Origin: an uncultured Prevotellaceae bacterium
GTDB taxonomy: Bacteria > Bacteroidota > Bacteroidia > Bacteroidales > Bacteroidaceae
NCBI GenBank assembly: GCA_900557555.1
Contig: USTH01000001.1
Span: 1-64,000 of the forward strand
Reading direction: 5' to 3'
DNA: 64,000 bases
In this document: positions 9,724-18,224 of the stretch, one piece after another
Layout of the letters: every line of letters starts with the position of its first letter
How positions within the stretch are numbered: the first letter of the stretch is position 1
Made by a program: the position numbers and the translations under genes
Notes under the pieces: generated by a model
What the model was told of the DNA's origin: nothing
What the model saw: the letters and a program-made list of their open reading frames with translations, nothing else
Database searches by the model: none

Positions 9724-11187
9724 ATGGACTATTCACAATTTCTCAATATGGGTCAGGAGTTATCGCTACTTGCAGTGATAATAATATTGTTTGTCGCTGA
9801 CCTCTTTATGTGTACCGACCGTAAGGATGGCAAGGGTGTGCTCAATACACCACTGCCAGTCATCTTGATGGTTATCCACACAATCGTAGGTATCTTCCCT
9901 TTGCTCACGGTCTGCCCTGGTGACTGCGGATTCGAGACGTGCGCTTTTGGCGGCATGTACGTAGCAAATGCAATGACCACCATTGTCAAGACCATTATCA
10001 ACATTGGAACCATCATAGTGTTCCTAACTGCCCACGAATGGCTTAAGTTGCCGGAGTTGGCCAACAAGCAAGGCGAATACTACCTGCTGACACTCTCTAC
10101 CCTGCTGGGCATGTATTTCATGGTCAGCGCAGGTCATTTTCTTATGTTCTTCATCGGCCTTGAGCTGGCCTCCGTGCCAATGACAGCTCTCATAGCCTAC
10201 TCCAAGAGGTCGCAGGAGAGCGCCGAGGCTTCTGGCAAGTATATTCTGACAGCACTGTTTTCATCAGGCCTGATGCTTTACGGCATCTCGCTAATCTATG
10301 GCACTGCGGGTACGCTTTATTTCAATCAAGCCGCAGCAAGCATCTGCATGTCCGACCCTGTCCAGATTGCCGCCCTCGTTCTGTTCATCGGAGGTATAGG
10401 CTTCAAGATTTCGCTCGTGCCTTTCCATCTATGGACAGCCGACGCATATCAGGGAGCCCCCACACCCGTTACATCCTATCTCAGTGTCATCTCAAAGGGT
10501 GCGGCAGCATTTGTACTCTTCACCGTACTCTACAAGGTGTTTGCCCCTGTCATTGACCATGCCAACCTTATCTTCTTCTGGATTATCATTTTCTCCATAA
10601 CCATCGCCAACATCTTCGCTATCCGTCAGAACAACCTCAAGCGCTTTATGGCATTCTCTGCCATCAGTCAGGCAGGTTATCTGGTACTTGGTGTAATGGG
10701 AGCCACACCTCAGGGCATGACAGCCATCGTATACTACCTGCTGGTGTACATGGTGGCAAACCTTGGCGTGTTTCTCATCATCAGCATCACCGAGCAACGT
10801 AGTGGCAAGATTAACATCTCCGATTACAACGGGTACTACAAGACCAACCCCAAATTGGCTTTCCTTATGACCCTTGCCCTGTTCAGCCTTGCAGGCATTC
10901 CACCGTTTGCGGGCTTCTTCAGCAAGTTCTTCATGTTCATGGCGGCCTTCAAGGCAGGTTTTGCGCTTCTCGTGTTCATCGCATTAGTCAACACGGTGAT
11001 ATCTCTCTACTACTACCTTCTCATTGTGAAGGCAATGTACATCAATCCCAACGAGAGCCCAATTGCCACTTTCAAGAGCGACGGATATACCAAGGCCGGA
11101 CTCTTTATCTGCACCGCAGGTGTTGTGTTGATTGGTATCATCAGCTGGTTCTACACCTATATTGGCCAATTCTGCTACGGCATCTAA
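9724..11187 (+). CDS. nuoN: NADH-quinone oxidoreductase subunit N (NuoN)
   Basis: Antiporter-like membrane subunit, last gene of the operon. From the chosen ATG ([12 protein letters not shown]) the product is 487 residues. An upstream in-frame ATG at 9655 would add 23 non-hydrophobic residues from inside nuoM and is unlikely. Signatures include [18 protein letters not shown] (membrane Glu), [20 protein letters not shown] and [15 protein letters not shown] strong hairpin terminator follows within 30 bp. No nuoE, nuoF or nuoG is present before or after the operon. Confidence 0.94.
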   Translation: MDYSQFLNMGQELSLLAVIIILFVADLFMCTDRKDGKGVLNTPLPVILMVIHTIVGIFPLLTVCPGDCGFETCAFGGMYVANAMTTIVKTIINIGTIIVFLTAHEWLKLPELANKQGEYYLLTLSTLLGMYFMVSAGHFLMFFIGLELASVPMTALIAYSKRSQESAEASGKYILTALFSSGLMLYGISLIYGTAGTLYFNQAAASICMSDPVQIAALVLFIGGIGFKISLVPFHLWTADAYQGAPTPVTSYLSVISKGAAAFVLFTVLYKVFAPVIDHANLIFFWIIIFSITIANIFAIRQNNLKRFMAFSAISQAGYLVLGVMGATPQGMTAIVYYLLVYMVANLGVFLIISITEQRSGKINISDYNGYYKTNPKLAFLMTLALFSLAGIPPFAGFFSKFFMFMAAFKAGFALLVFIALVNTVISLYYYLLIVKAMYINPNESPIATFKSDGYTKAGLFICTAGVVLIGIISWFYTYIGQFCYGI

Positions 11188-11213
11188 CTGCCCGATAGCA
11201 TAATACATACTAA

Positions 11214-11255
11214 AAAATGCGCTTTAAAGTCCGTGATGACTTTAAAGCGCATTTT
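11214..11255 (+). terminator. rho-independent terminator of nuo operon
   Basis: A perfect 18-bp inverted repeat (11214-11231 and 11238-11255) with a 6-base loop. The left arm begins with A4 and the right arm ends in T4, so it can act on both strands. It lies 27 bp after the nuoN stop. Confidence 0.85.
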
Positions 11256-11260
11256 AATTA

Positions 11261-11294
11261 TCAGTCATTAGGTCACGAATGACCGTTTTGGGTT
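11261..11294. repeat. dispersed inverted-terminus repeat, copy B (short form)
   Basis: Short form of the dispersed repeat, with two facing termini (TCATTAGGTCA and TGACCGTTTTGGGTT) only a few bases apart. The left arm is degenerate where it abuts the nuo terminator. It lies downstream of nuoN, between that gene and the next lipoprotein gene. Confidence 0.6.
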
Positions 11295-11355
11295 AAATAT
11301 TGTTAACGCATTATTTTTATTGTTGTCAAACCACAAAATCAATTCAGAAATATTT

Positions 11356-11363
11356 TAATTTTG
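11356..11363 (+). promoter_or_regulatory. candidate -7 box for lipoprotein gene at 11408
   Basis: TAATTTTG matches TAnnTTTG and lies 45 bp upstream of the chosen ATG. It is outside the coding frame only if translation starts at 11408, which supports that start. No clear -33 element. Confidence 0.4.
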
Positions 11364-11407
11364 TCAAGAGAATGTTTTTAGATATTATCAACCAAAACAT
11401 TAGTCTT

Positions 11408-12013
11408 ATGAAACGATTACTACCAATTATTTCGATTGTCACAGGCCTACTTTTTGTCTCGTGTTCCAAATCCCTTACAGACATAGGCTACAAGCCGGCA
11501 TCCATAGGAACAATCAATGCCACTAAGGCTTCTGTTTTTTACACTGACCACTCTGGCTCATATTACACCACAAGCATGGCAGCAACCTACACTGGTCCTA
11601 CATACCAATACTATAACAACCCATATACGCAAAACACCAACATGGGAGACATCAACATGGACTTATTGGAAAAGACTGCAATGAAGGACTGTATTTCTTT
11701 TATTGATAAATTCTACAGCAGACTGTTGTCACAGAAATTCAACGCCAAGCAATTCTCAAAGAAATACAAGCCCTCGTGCATCAACCAAATTAATAACATC
11801 GTAGACTCTTTGGCCTTGAGCGGCGACAAAATGGGGGGATGGCAGGTGTTTACCAACAAAGGCTTTGAGCCAGGAATGAAATACAACATTGCATACGACA
11901 AAGAAGCATGGTTCATAGTCAGCCGCAGAGACAACCCTGATATACACATCTCTGTGCAGATGATTGTGAGCGACCTCAACAAAAAGCCCCTCATCACAGG
12001 AATCAGATACTAA
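11408..12013 (+). CDS. lipoprotein with a single copy of the accessory-locus repeat domain
   Basis: Predicted 201-residue lipoprotein: MKRLLPIISIVTGLLFVSC gives a signal peptide with the lipid-modified Cys at 19. An earlier in-frame start at 11300 would place the signal internally and is rejected. After a Tyr/Thr-rich linker, residues 85-200 read FIDKFYSRLLS...KKYKPS...GGWQVF...EAWFIVS...PLITGIRY. The same order of motifs occurs twice in the 420-residue lipoprotein encoded on the opposite strand at 16.2-17.5 kb, and all share CSxxxxxIGY or a similar LGY motif right after the lipid Cys. The pattern (helices, then strands ending P-I-x-G-I) recalls NTF2-like or DUF3828 folds, which is only a guess. 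Function unknown. Confidence 0.7.
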   Translation: MKRLLPIISIVTGLLFVSCSKSLTDIGYKPASIGTINATKASVFYTDHSGSYYTTSMAATYTGPTYQYYNNPYTQNTNMGDINMDLLEKTAMKDCISFIDKFYSRLLSQKFNAKQFSKKYKPSCINQINNIVDSLALSGDKMGGWQVFTNKGFEPGMKYNIAYDKEAWFIVSRRDNPDIHISVQMIVSDLNKKPLITGIRY

Positions 12014-12033
12014 ACAGTGGGAGGGCAAATATA

Positions 12034-12222
12034 AACCCAAATCGGTCATTAGGTCGTATTTGATATGTTTTCATAACTTCTTGTTGCCTTTTGTTTTTTA
12101 TAAGGCATCTGGCGCCTGTTTTTTGCTCGAAATAGCCCGCTATTACTCACAAAAACAGCAAGCGACATCTGCTCTCCTAAAAATTCAAAATACAATAAGT
12201 CCTAACGACCAAATTGGGATAA
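12034..12222. repeat. dispersed inverted-terminus repeat, copy C (full length)
   Basis: A 189-bp element with inverted ends: left AACCCAAATCGGTCATTAGG, right a diverged reverse complement ending CCAAATTGGGAT. The interior holds GCCTTTTGTTTTTTATAAGG and a small palindrome, AATAGCCCGCTATT. Reverse-complemented, the interior matches copy H at 60.8 kb (GAGTAATAGCGxGCTATT), so C and H are full-length relatives. It has no coding capacity and lies 20 bp after a gene. Confidence 0.75.
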
Positions 12223-12232
12223 ACGACTAACA

Positions 12233-12316
12233 CTATTTTGTCAGACTACTTAGATGGTCAATGTTGTTGAGGAAATGTGCAGTTTGGCACGAACCACCCA
12301 CATGCAGTTTTATCAT
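12233..12316 (-). pseudogene. 5' remnant of the GT4-LanC glycosyltransferase gene
   Basis: Overlaps the stop of the lipoprotein pseudogene by ATGA exactly as the intact glycosyltransferase gene does at 16217. It begins MIKLHV, compared with MIKLYV in the intact gene, then loses similarity and stops after 27 codons. I read it as the start of a second, deleted copy of the glycosyltransferase gene left by the tandem duplication. Copy C of the dispersed repeat lies next to the break point. Confidence 0.6.
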
Positions 12317-13617
12317 TCCTCTAAAAATCTTTGGGGACAATAGTCCACGTTGCGAATGGGATTTTTTATTCCCATTATAGCCGGACATACCCACGACCCA
12401 TAGAGCACCACCTTGAGCTTGAGGCTCTTGCCACCTGACTTCGGGGCGGTCACCTGATACCAATCCTTTCCCAGATAGGTCACATCATAGCCACCTTGGG
12501 CGAACTCACGGTAAGAACAGGGCAAAAACATGTCTGCCCTATTGTCTTTCTTGGCAATCTGGCTGTCTGCCATAGCCACCAAGCGTTGAGGCAAGGAGTA
12601 GAAATAGCTCTTGCGAAGCTTCTTGAGATTATTATCCGAAGACAGCAGATTATTATAGAACTGACGTACGAATGCCATCCTACGCTCGTTAACCTTGGTA
12701 GCGAAGCGGTCGAAGTCTGCCTCGGTCACTAGTAACCGTCTCCCGGTTTCTTTGTAAATTATCGGACAAAGATATTCTAAAAACATATAATCTTTGTCAT
12801 TTGTCGAGAACCCCCACATCTTGCTACCAACATTTGCTTTGTAGCTTGTGTCAATAACGTCTACGTTCATTTTTTGGTTTTTAACTCCCACAATAACAGG
12901 ATTTAGGTATTTTCCGGTATACATTATTTTTACAGAAACAGTGTCGTTACCTTTTGGCAAGAAGATGTCATACCACCCATTGCCTTAGTATTCCACTTTA
13001 TATAGTGTTGGATCCTTATCTATACCTTCGGTTGGCTTAAATATCTGCCAGCCAGCTAAATCAGAAAAGATGTTTTTGCATTTAACAGCCTTTACTTTGT
13101 CTTGTATGACATGCGAGACCATTGGCAAGTATGCCTTGGAGAACACATCATACACAAAATCGCTCCTGCTCATCATTGCTACCATCTTGCATATATCTTT
13201 TCTTGTAACTTCCTGCATACTCTCTTTAAATTTTTCCATATCGCATTCCGAGACATAGCCTTCGGGACAAAATACTGCATAACTATAGTCTCTCAACAAA
13301 TAGTGCGTGTGTGTAGTAGCATGTTGAACAGGAAAACGAAGAGGGGTATTACCGTTATAACTACTTTGGGTTGCAGTACCTTCAAAACTACCTTGGCTAA
13401 AAACAATCGTACCCTCAAAATTAGGAGGTCTGGTACCAAAAGCAACTTGATCCGGTGTTATGTCTGCTGTCGTTGCTTTATGTGCATAGCTATAATCTAT
13501 TTTGGGGTCATCAATTTGTATCGTATTAGTATACCCCAAATAACGAAGCTTCCAGTCAGAACACGAAGCAACAATAGACAAGCAAATCAACATTACATAT
13601 TTCAAGAAATATTGCAT
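12313..13617 (-). pseudogene. two-repeat lipoprotein, copy 2, with in-frame stop
   Basis: Two open frames (13617-12985 and 12960-12313) lie in one reading frame separated by a single TAA at 12987-12985, about codon 211. Joined, they give about 434 codons aligning end to end with the 420-residue lipoprotein at 16.2-17.5 kb. The stop falls where that paralogue reads KYKNGGWFDIF (here EY-stop-GNGWYDIF). The N-terminus is a lipoprotein signal (IVASC). The last 480 bp are nearly identical to the paralogue while the 5' two thirds are diverged. A sequencing error at one base could also explain the stop. The downstream frame could in theory re-start at a TTG. Confidence 0.75.
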
Positions 13618-13678
13618 GACACAAGTCTTATTTCTGGTTTCTCATTATAACAACTAACAAAAAATGTCATCACTATAT

Positions 13679-14203
13679 TTATAACAATATTCTCTTTCTT
13701 GATTGTTGAAATTTTTTTTCTCCCTCACTATCATATCGTGTTATGGTTACTTTGAGCTCTTGAGATAAAGAATCCATTGAGCAATCGAAATCCATCAGGC
13801 CGGAAGAGGATTCTAAAGTAAAATCCTTTGAACCACCAACTATGCCATAGAGACTAAATGGCTCATAATACGTTCCACTTCTTTTTGTTCCAGAAGGTAT
13901 TCCTGCACAAGATAACTGAACTCTATCAACTCCTATTTCGGCTTTAGTAACAATAGTGACATCCATATCCTCCACCTTTTCATACGTAAGTTTAGCACTC
14001 CATATAAACGAGCAATCTACATCCCAACTACCCCCATAGGAAGATTGAATCGTGCCATGTCCGCCACCCGATTCACCATAACTTACATTACCTCCGCTCC
14101 CTGAGCCAGATCCTTTTTGTGGCATTCTGTTCACTTGTAGTTTGTTTTCTTTTGCATTCTGTTCATTTTCTGCAGAAAATTTAATAGGTTTAATTGTCTT
14201 CAT
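13679..14203 (-). CDS. GSG-rich accessory-locus protein, copy 2
   Basis: Unrecognised 174-residue protein, clearly paralogous to the 197-residue protein at 17.5-18.1 kb. No signal peptide is visible. The N-terminus MKTIKPIKFSAENEQ...NRMPQKGSGSGSGG looks like a charged leader followed by a Gly/Ser linker. The body keeps GGSWDVDCSF, LTYEKVEDM, a second conserved Cys (C99; first C64) in SCAGIPSGT, and GTYYEPF. It has its own TATATTTG box about 45 bp upstream and is followed by the lipoprotein pseudogene. The leader-plus-core look, and the LanC-like neighbour, make a modified or exported product possible. That is inference; no known family is claimed. Confidence 0.65.
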   Translation of the reverse strand: MKTIKPIKFSAENEQNAKENKLQVNRMPQKGSGSGSGGNVSYGESGGGHGTIQSSYGGSWDVDCSFIWSAKLTYEKVEDMDVTIVTKAEIGVDRVQLSCAGIPSGTKRSGTYYEPFSLYGIVGGSKDFTLESSSGLMDFDCSMDSLSQELKVTITRYDSEGEKKFQQSRKRILL

Positions 14204-14246
14204 AAATCCATATAATTTAATGGTTAATAATAATTTCTTTGCAATG

Positions 14247-14254
14247 CAAATATA
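14247..14254 (-). promoter_or_regulatory. candidate -7 box for GSG protein copy 2
   Basis: Minus-strand TATATTTG, a perfect TAnnTTTG match, 44 bp upstream of the start codon. The same box in a similar position precedes copy 1, so the two duplicated units appear to keep separate promoters. Confidence 0.45.
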
Positions 14255-14312
14255 GTATTATATTTAACGTAAAATAAACAAACAGGAAACTTTTTCATAC
14301 ATCAAAATATTT

Positions 14313-16217
14313 TTAGTTACAATTCATCATTCGCACAAGTTTTCCTGCGAGTCCATGACATAATGAAAGATCATTGTCAACAGAATTCATGACAAACTTC
14401 GCTAACGAAATGGCAGGTTTCTCGTATTTCCCTATTCGCATATGCTCAAATACCACAGTTTGTCGCCTCAAACTATCTGAAATATTGATAGGCAGTTGGT
14501 TTATGGCTTCACGTATCTCAGCGAAAAAAGATTCTGCAAAAATACTTTTTCCTTTGTTATTGTACATATGGATGTTGACATACATCAAAAGTCCTTCCAG
14601 ACCTTTTTCCAACGTCAAGTCTCTCATACGTAATACGGAGTAATGCATAACCCTCTTATCTATAGCCTCACACACCACAGAAGTATCAATATCAACGAGT
14701 TCAAGGAAGCGCAAATAATCTAATGCAAAACCGATGCCCAACATGCCCGATTCAAAATCAAGGCTAACGTTGTCTGGAATATTCGTTATGGTTTTGTTAA
14801 TGCTAAAGATGCAGAAATCACTAATTGGCGCCACCTTATATTTGTGTGCATACTCCATCAGTGCCACAACTACCCCTATTCTACCAGTGAGGAAACCTCG
14901 CGAAACCATATCATTGCACTTCAACATCAACCTATAGACATCATCTCTGTCAAGTACAGATAAACCATCTTTGTTAGAAACGACATCTTTGCCTAATGTC
15001 ATATCTTCAAACAATCTAAGATACGATTTTTTCATTTGGTTGATGGTATAATGAGCCATATATGTATTGTGGGCATTTACACGCAATTGTTGTCGCTGGC
15101 TATCATCAAGATGGCACAAGCGTTCGGTTGCCATAATCAGGTTTTGGACATACCTGTTAGGCTTCTCATGATTCTCGATTGGAGCTACAACAGCATTATA
15201 CCCATCACGAAACATAGACCTCAACCCAATACCATCAGATGCGATAATTGGCACTCCGCAAGCAAGCATCTCCACCCCGACATAGCCAAGCTGCTCACAA
15301 TAAGACGGGATAATGCCAATGTCTGCGATGTGATACCACATCATCAGTTCAGATTTAGCTACATGCCCCGCATAAATTATCTTGGTGCGGTTTTTCGGAC
15401 ATAGTCTCAATACAGTTTCTATATCATACACATTGCCCAGTATCACAAGTTTTAGTCTGTGGAAGCGCAATGCCAATTCCTCAAAAGCACTCAACATAGC
15501 CTCGAAGCCCTTGCACTTGGTTGTTCTCCCAACAAACAGCATTATTTGATCATCTTGATTCACACCCAGCAGAGCCTTTATTTTTTCTTTGTTTTCACTT
15601 TGCAGAGAGTGAATCTCTCTACCATGAGGAATGAAACTTATCTTCTGTTTGTCAACTTCATAGATTGTCTTTAACAGTTCCATCGTATCACGATTCAAGA
15701 CAATCACCCGACCCGCAAGTTGATACATCTCCTTTTCACGCACCGCCAAACGTTTCAGCATGAGATACCTACCTGTACCATCTCCCTGAGAATCTGATTC
15801 GTTCATGATAGTTTTGAATTTCTCTATATCACCAAGAAGTCTCTCAGTCCATATTTGGTCATGAATAATAAAGACAGTCTTTGACAATGGAAAATATTCT
15901 TTCAGTCCTCTCAACAATGCGTCACAGAGGAAATAATTCAACAAGAATACATTCTCTTCGGCATCATTCACCTCCATTCTTATAATAGAAAGACCTATCT
16001 CATAATTATCCAAAAATGCACCTCCACAGAAAAATGGAAATCGCATATAAGTCACACCATCTCTATCTTCCTTCTGAAAGGAGCTAACACTATCATTAAA
16101 CGATAATATCGTAATCTGTATCTCCTCTGACAGGCATTGACACAGATCAAAAACATATGTGCCAATTCCATTTTGGGAGGAATTGGCACATTCATCGAAA
16201 ACATACAGTTTTATCAT
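14313..16217 (-). CDS. GT4 glycosyltransferase fused to a LanC-like domain
   Basis: A 634-residue two-domain protein. Residues 1-405 are a GT-B glycosyltransferase of the GT4 type: NGIGTYVFDL at the N-terminus, SFIPHGR, LFVGRTTKCKGFEAML, and the donor-binding E-x7-E (E308, E316) in CEQLGYVGVEMLACG. Residues 425-634 resemble lanthionine synthetase C-like proteins: repeated Gly motifs at 441-448 (GFLTGRIG), 491-496 and 539-542, and DLSLCHGLAG with Cys620-His621, the pair that binds zinc in LanC. The other zinc Cys motif is not visible and the protein ends 13 residues after CHG, so the domain looks short. The start at 16217 overlaps the upstream lipoprotein stop as ATGA. A longer frame to 16295 is rejected. 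It may belong to the glycosyltransferases seen beside Bacteroidales RiPP genes (TIGR04157-like); that is from memory and uncertain. Confidence 0.75.
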   Translation of the reverse strand: MIKLYVFDECANSSQNGIGTYVFDLCQCLSEEIQITILSFNDSVSSFQKEDRDGVTYMRFPFFCGGAFLDNYEIGLSIIRMEVNDAEENVFLLNYFLCDALLRGLKEYFPLSKTVFIIHDQIWTERLLGDIEKFKTIMNESDSQGDGTGRYLMLKRLAVREKEMYQLAGRVIVLNRDTMELLKTIYEVDKQKISFIPHGREIHSLQSENKEKIKALLGVNQDDQIMLFVGRTTKCKGFEAMLSAFEELALRFHRLKLVILGNVYDIETVLRLCPKNRTKIIYAGHVAKSELMMWYHIADIGIIPSYCEQLGYVGVEMLACGVPIIASDGIGLRSMFRDGYNAVVAPIENHEKPNRYVQNLIMATERLCHLDDSQRQQLRVNAHNTYMAHYTINQMKKSYLRLFEDMTLGKDVVSNKDGLSVLDRDDVYRLMLKCNDMVSRGFLTGRIGVVVALMEYAHKYKVAPISDFCIFSINKTITNIPDNVSLDFESGMLGIGFALDYLRFLELVDIDTSVVCEAIDKRVMHYSVLRMRDLTLEKGLEGLLMYVNIHMYNNKGKSIFAESFFAEIREAINQLPINISDSLRRQTVVFEHMRIGKYEKPAISLAKFVMNSVDNDLSLCHGLAGKLVRMMNCN

Positions 16218-17476
16218 TCCTCTGAAAATCTTTGAGGACAATAGTCCACGTTGCGAATGGGATTTTTTATTCCCATTATAGCCGGGCAGACCCACGGCCC
16301 ATAGAGCACCACCTTGAGCTTGAGGCTATTGCCACTTGACTTCGGGGCGGTCACTTGATACCAATCCTTTCCCAGATAGGTCACATCATAGCCACCTTGG
16401 GCGAACTCACGGTAAGAACAGGGCAAAAACATGTCTGCCCTATTGTCTTTCTTGGCAATCTGGCTGTCTGCCATAGCCACCAAGCGTTGAGGCAAGGAGT
16501 AGAAATAGCTCTTGCGAAGCTTCTTGAGATTATTATCCGAAGACAGCAGATTATTATAGAACTGACGTACGAATGCCATCCTACGCTCGTTAACTTTGGT
16601 AGCGAAGCGGTCGAAGTCTGCCTCGGTCACAAGTGACCGCCTCCCGGTTTCTTTGTAAATTATCGGACAAAGATATTCAAAAAACATGTAATCATCATCG
16701 TACAGAGTATAACCCAACATCTTGTTTGTGTTTTTGGGTTTGTAACCAACATCGCAGATGTCTATATTCATTTTTCTATTTCTGACACCCACTATTACAG
16801 GGTTGAGATGCTTACCCGAATACTCCACTTTTATAGATACTGTATCTGTTTCTCCTTGGCAGAAAATATCAAACCACCCTCCGTTTTTGTATTTCACTTT
16901 ATAAAATGTCGTTTCATTGTCTACTCCATTTGTAGGTTTAAGAATCTGCCAACCACCTAAGTCACGATATTGATTGTTGCTAACAACGGATTCAATCTTC
17001 TTCTTAACACTGGCAGACAAATATGGCATATACATCTTGTTAAACCTGTCATAGACGAAAACATTCTTATCCATTGCCGCAAGCATTCTCAAGAGACACC
17101 TTCTTGTGACCTTATGCATTAGGTCTTTCAGTTTCTCTATGTCATACTCCGACACATATCCTTCTGGGCAAAACACTGCATAGCGGTAGTCTCGTAGCAG
17201 ATAGTGACCATGTGTATTACCACCAAGACCATAAAAGTGTCGATATCCCATTATACTGCTACCTTCATATTGTCCGTCCCGTCCATAGTCCGTTTTATCT
17301 CCCAGCGAACGCATTAGGACAAACTCATTGGGAGCTCTGCCCCATTCTCCGTAATCTATTTTAGGGTCATAACCACCCCAATAAGTGTATCCCAAATACT
17401 GATACCTTCTTTCAGTACAAGAGAACAACAGGTGCAGCACGAAGCCAAGAATAATGACTTTTAAGAAAGTACGCAT
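16214..17476 (-). CDS. lipoprotein with two copies of the accessory-locus repeat domain
   Basis: A 420-residue predicted lipoprotein: MRTFLKVIILGFVLHLLFSC, lipid Cys at 20, then YQYLGYTYWGG. Two internal repeats can be aligned by eye. Repeat 1, about 97-233, reads FCPEGYVSE..MYMPYL..GGWQIL..FYKVKYKNGGWFDIF..NPVIVGVRN. Repeat 2, about 265-405, reads LCPIIYKE..FYNNLL..KSYFYSLP..YDVTYLGKDWYQV..CPAIMGIKN. The same unit occurs once in the lipoprotein at 11.4 kb. The gene overlaps the upstream GSG-protein gene by 16 bp and the downstream glycosyltransferase by 4, so it is the middle of a tightly coupled operon. It probably faces the periplasm or cell surface. Function unknown. Confidence 0.75.
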   Translation of the reverse strand: MRTFLKVIILGFVLHLLFSCTERRYQYLGYTYWGGYDPKIDYGEWGRAPNEFVLMRSLGDKTDYGRDGQYEGSSIMGYRHFYGLGGNTHGHYLLRDYRYAVFCPEGYVSEYDIEKLKDLMHKVTRRCLLRMLAAMDKNVFVYDRFNKMYMPYLSASVKKKIESVVSNNQYRDLGGWQILKPTNGVDNETTFYKVKYKNGGWFDIFCQGETDTVSIKVEYSGKHLNPVIVGVRNRKMNIDICDVGYKPKNTNKMLGYTLYDDDYMFFEYLCPIIYKETGRRSLVTEADFDRFATKVNERRMAFVRQFYNNLLSSDNNLKKLRKSYFYSLPQRLVAMADSQIAKKDNRADMFLPCSYREFAQGGYDVTYLGKDWYQVTAPKSSGNSLKLKVVLYGPWVCPAIMGIKNPIRNVDYCPQRFSEE

Positions 17477-18054
17477 GACATAAGTCTTATCTCAGGTTTA
17501 TTACCGGAATCATTAATAAAAAAAATGAATTCCATACCTATTCGCTTCTTTTCTGTTTTTGTTGTTGAAGAAATTTCCTTGCCATTCTTATCATATTCTC
17601 TTACTACAACTTTAAATTCTTCCTCTGAAGTATTTGTAGACCAAGCAATGTCATGCAAGCCCATTGAAGACTCCTTCATACTTCCATCCGAGCCAACGTT
17701 CATACCCTGGTTAAACGGCTCGTAATATTTGCCATCTACAGTTGTTCCGGCTGGCACACCACGACAAGATACAACAATATTACTAAGGGTTACAACTGCC
17801 TTAGTAACAACAATCGCATTCATGTCCTCAACTTTTTCGTATGTAAGTTCTGAAGACCACCGAAAAGAACAACTGACATCCCACGAGCCACCAAAGGACG
17901 AAGAAACAGAACCATGTCCTCCACCATAATCATTACCTTTAATGGTTTCTTCACTTCCAGAGCCACTTGGTGGCATTCTCTTTACATGTACCTCGGTCTT
18001 GTTTGCGTCACACTCTCTCTGTACAGAAAAACTCGCTGATTTAATCTCTTTCAT
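17461..18054 (-). CDS. GSG-rich accessory-locus protein, copy 1
   Basis: First gene of the accessory operon, 197 residues and unrecognised. It shares with copy 2 the leader MKEIKSASFSVQ, RMPPSGSGS, GGGHGSVSSSFGGSWDVSCSF, LTYEKVEDM, VVSCRGVPAGT and KYYEPF; C62 and C97 match the two Cys of copy 2. It has a C-terminal extension (IGMEFIFFINDSGNKPE) that copy 2 lacks, and this extension runs into the start of the lipoprotein gene. No secretion signal. A TATATTTG box stands 50 bp upstream. It could be a structural protein, an exported effector or a modified precursor; the sequence does not decide. Confidence 0.65.
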   Translation of the reverse strand: MKEIKSASFSVQRECDANKTEVHVKRMPPSGSGSEETIKGNDYGGGHGSVSSSFGGSWDVSCSFRWSSELTYEKVEDMNAIVVTKAVVTLSNIVVSCRGVPAGTTVDGKYYEPFNQGMNVGSDGSMKESSMGLHDIAWSTNTSEEEFKVVVREYDKNGKEISSTTKTEKKRIGMEFIFFINDSGNKPEIRLMSCVLS

Positions 18055-18103
18055 TACACAATAATTTTTACAGGTTAAACAATAAGATTTTATTTACACT
18101 CTG

Positions 18104-18111
18104 CAAATATA
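18104..18111 (-). promoter_or_regulatory. candidate -7 box of accessory operon
   Basis: Minus-strand TATATTTG, perfect for TAnnTTTG, 49 bp upstream of the 18054 start. A TTTG (18129-18126) lies upstream, but only 14 bp away, shorter than the usual 19-21. Confidence 0.45.
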
Positions 18112-18224
18112 ATTATTTATTTTTACAAACAGAGTTTTATTAACGAAAAACGATACAACGGAGACTGTAGGGCAAACTTTTCTGTCTGTCCATGTTTTCT
18201 TCCAAGAACCGATATTCCCTATCC

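Noticed and set aside
11300..11407. Longer N-terminus of the lipoprotein from 11300
   Set aside because: It would place a lipoprotein signal peptide 36 residues inside the protein and put the -7 box within the coding sequence.
12985..12987. Stop codon in the lipoprotein as a programmed readthrough or recoding site
   Set aside because: TAA is the least-read-through stop, no stem-loop follows that I can see, and the intact paralogue has a sense codon here; simple nonsense mutation or sequencing error is more likely.
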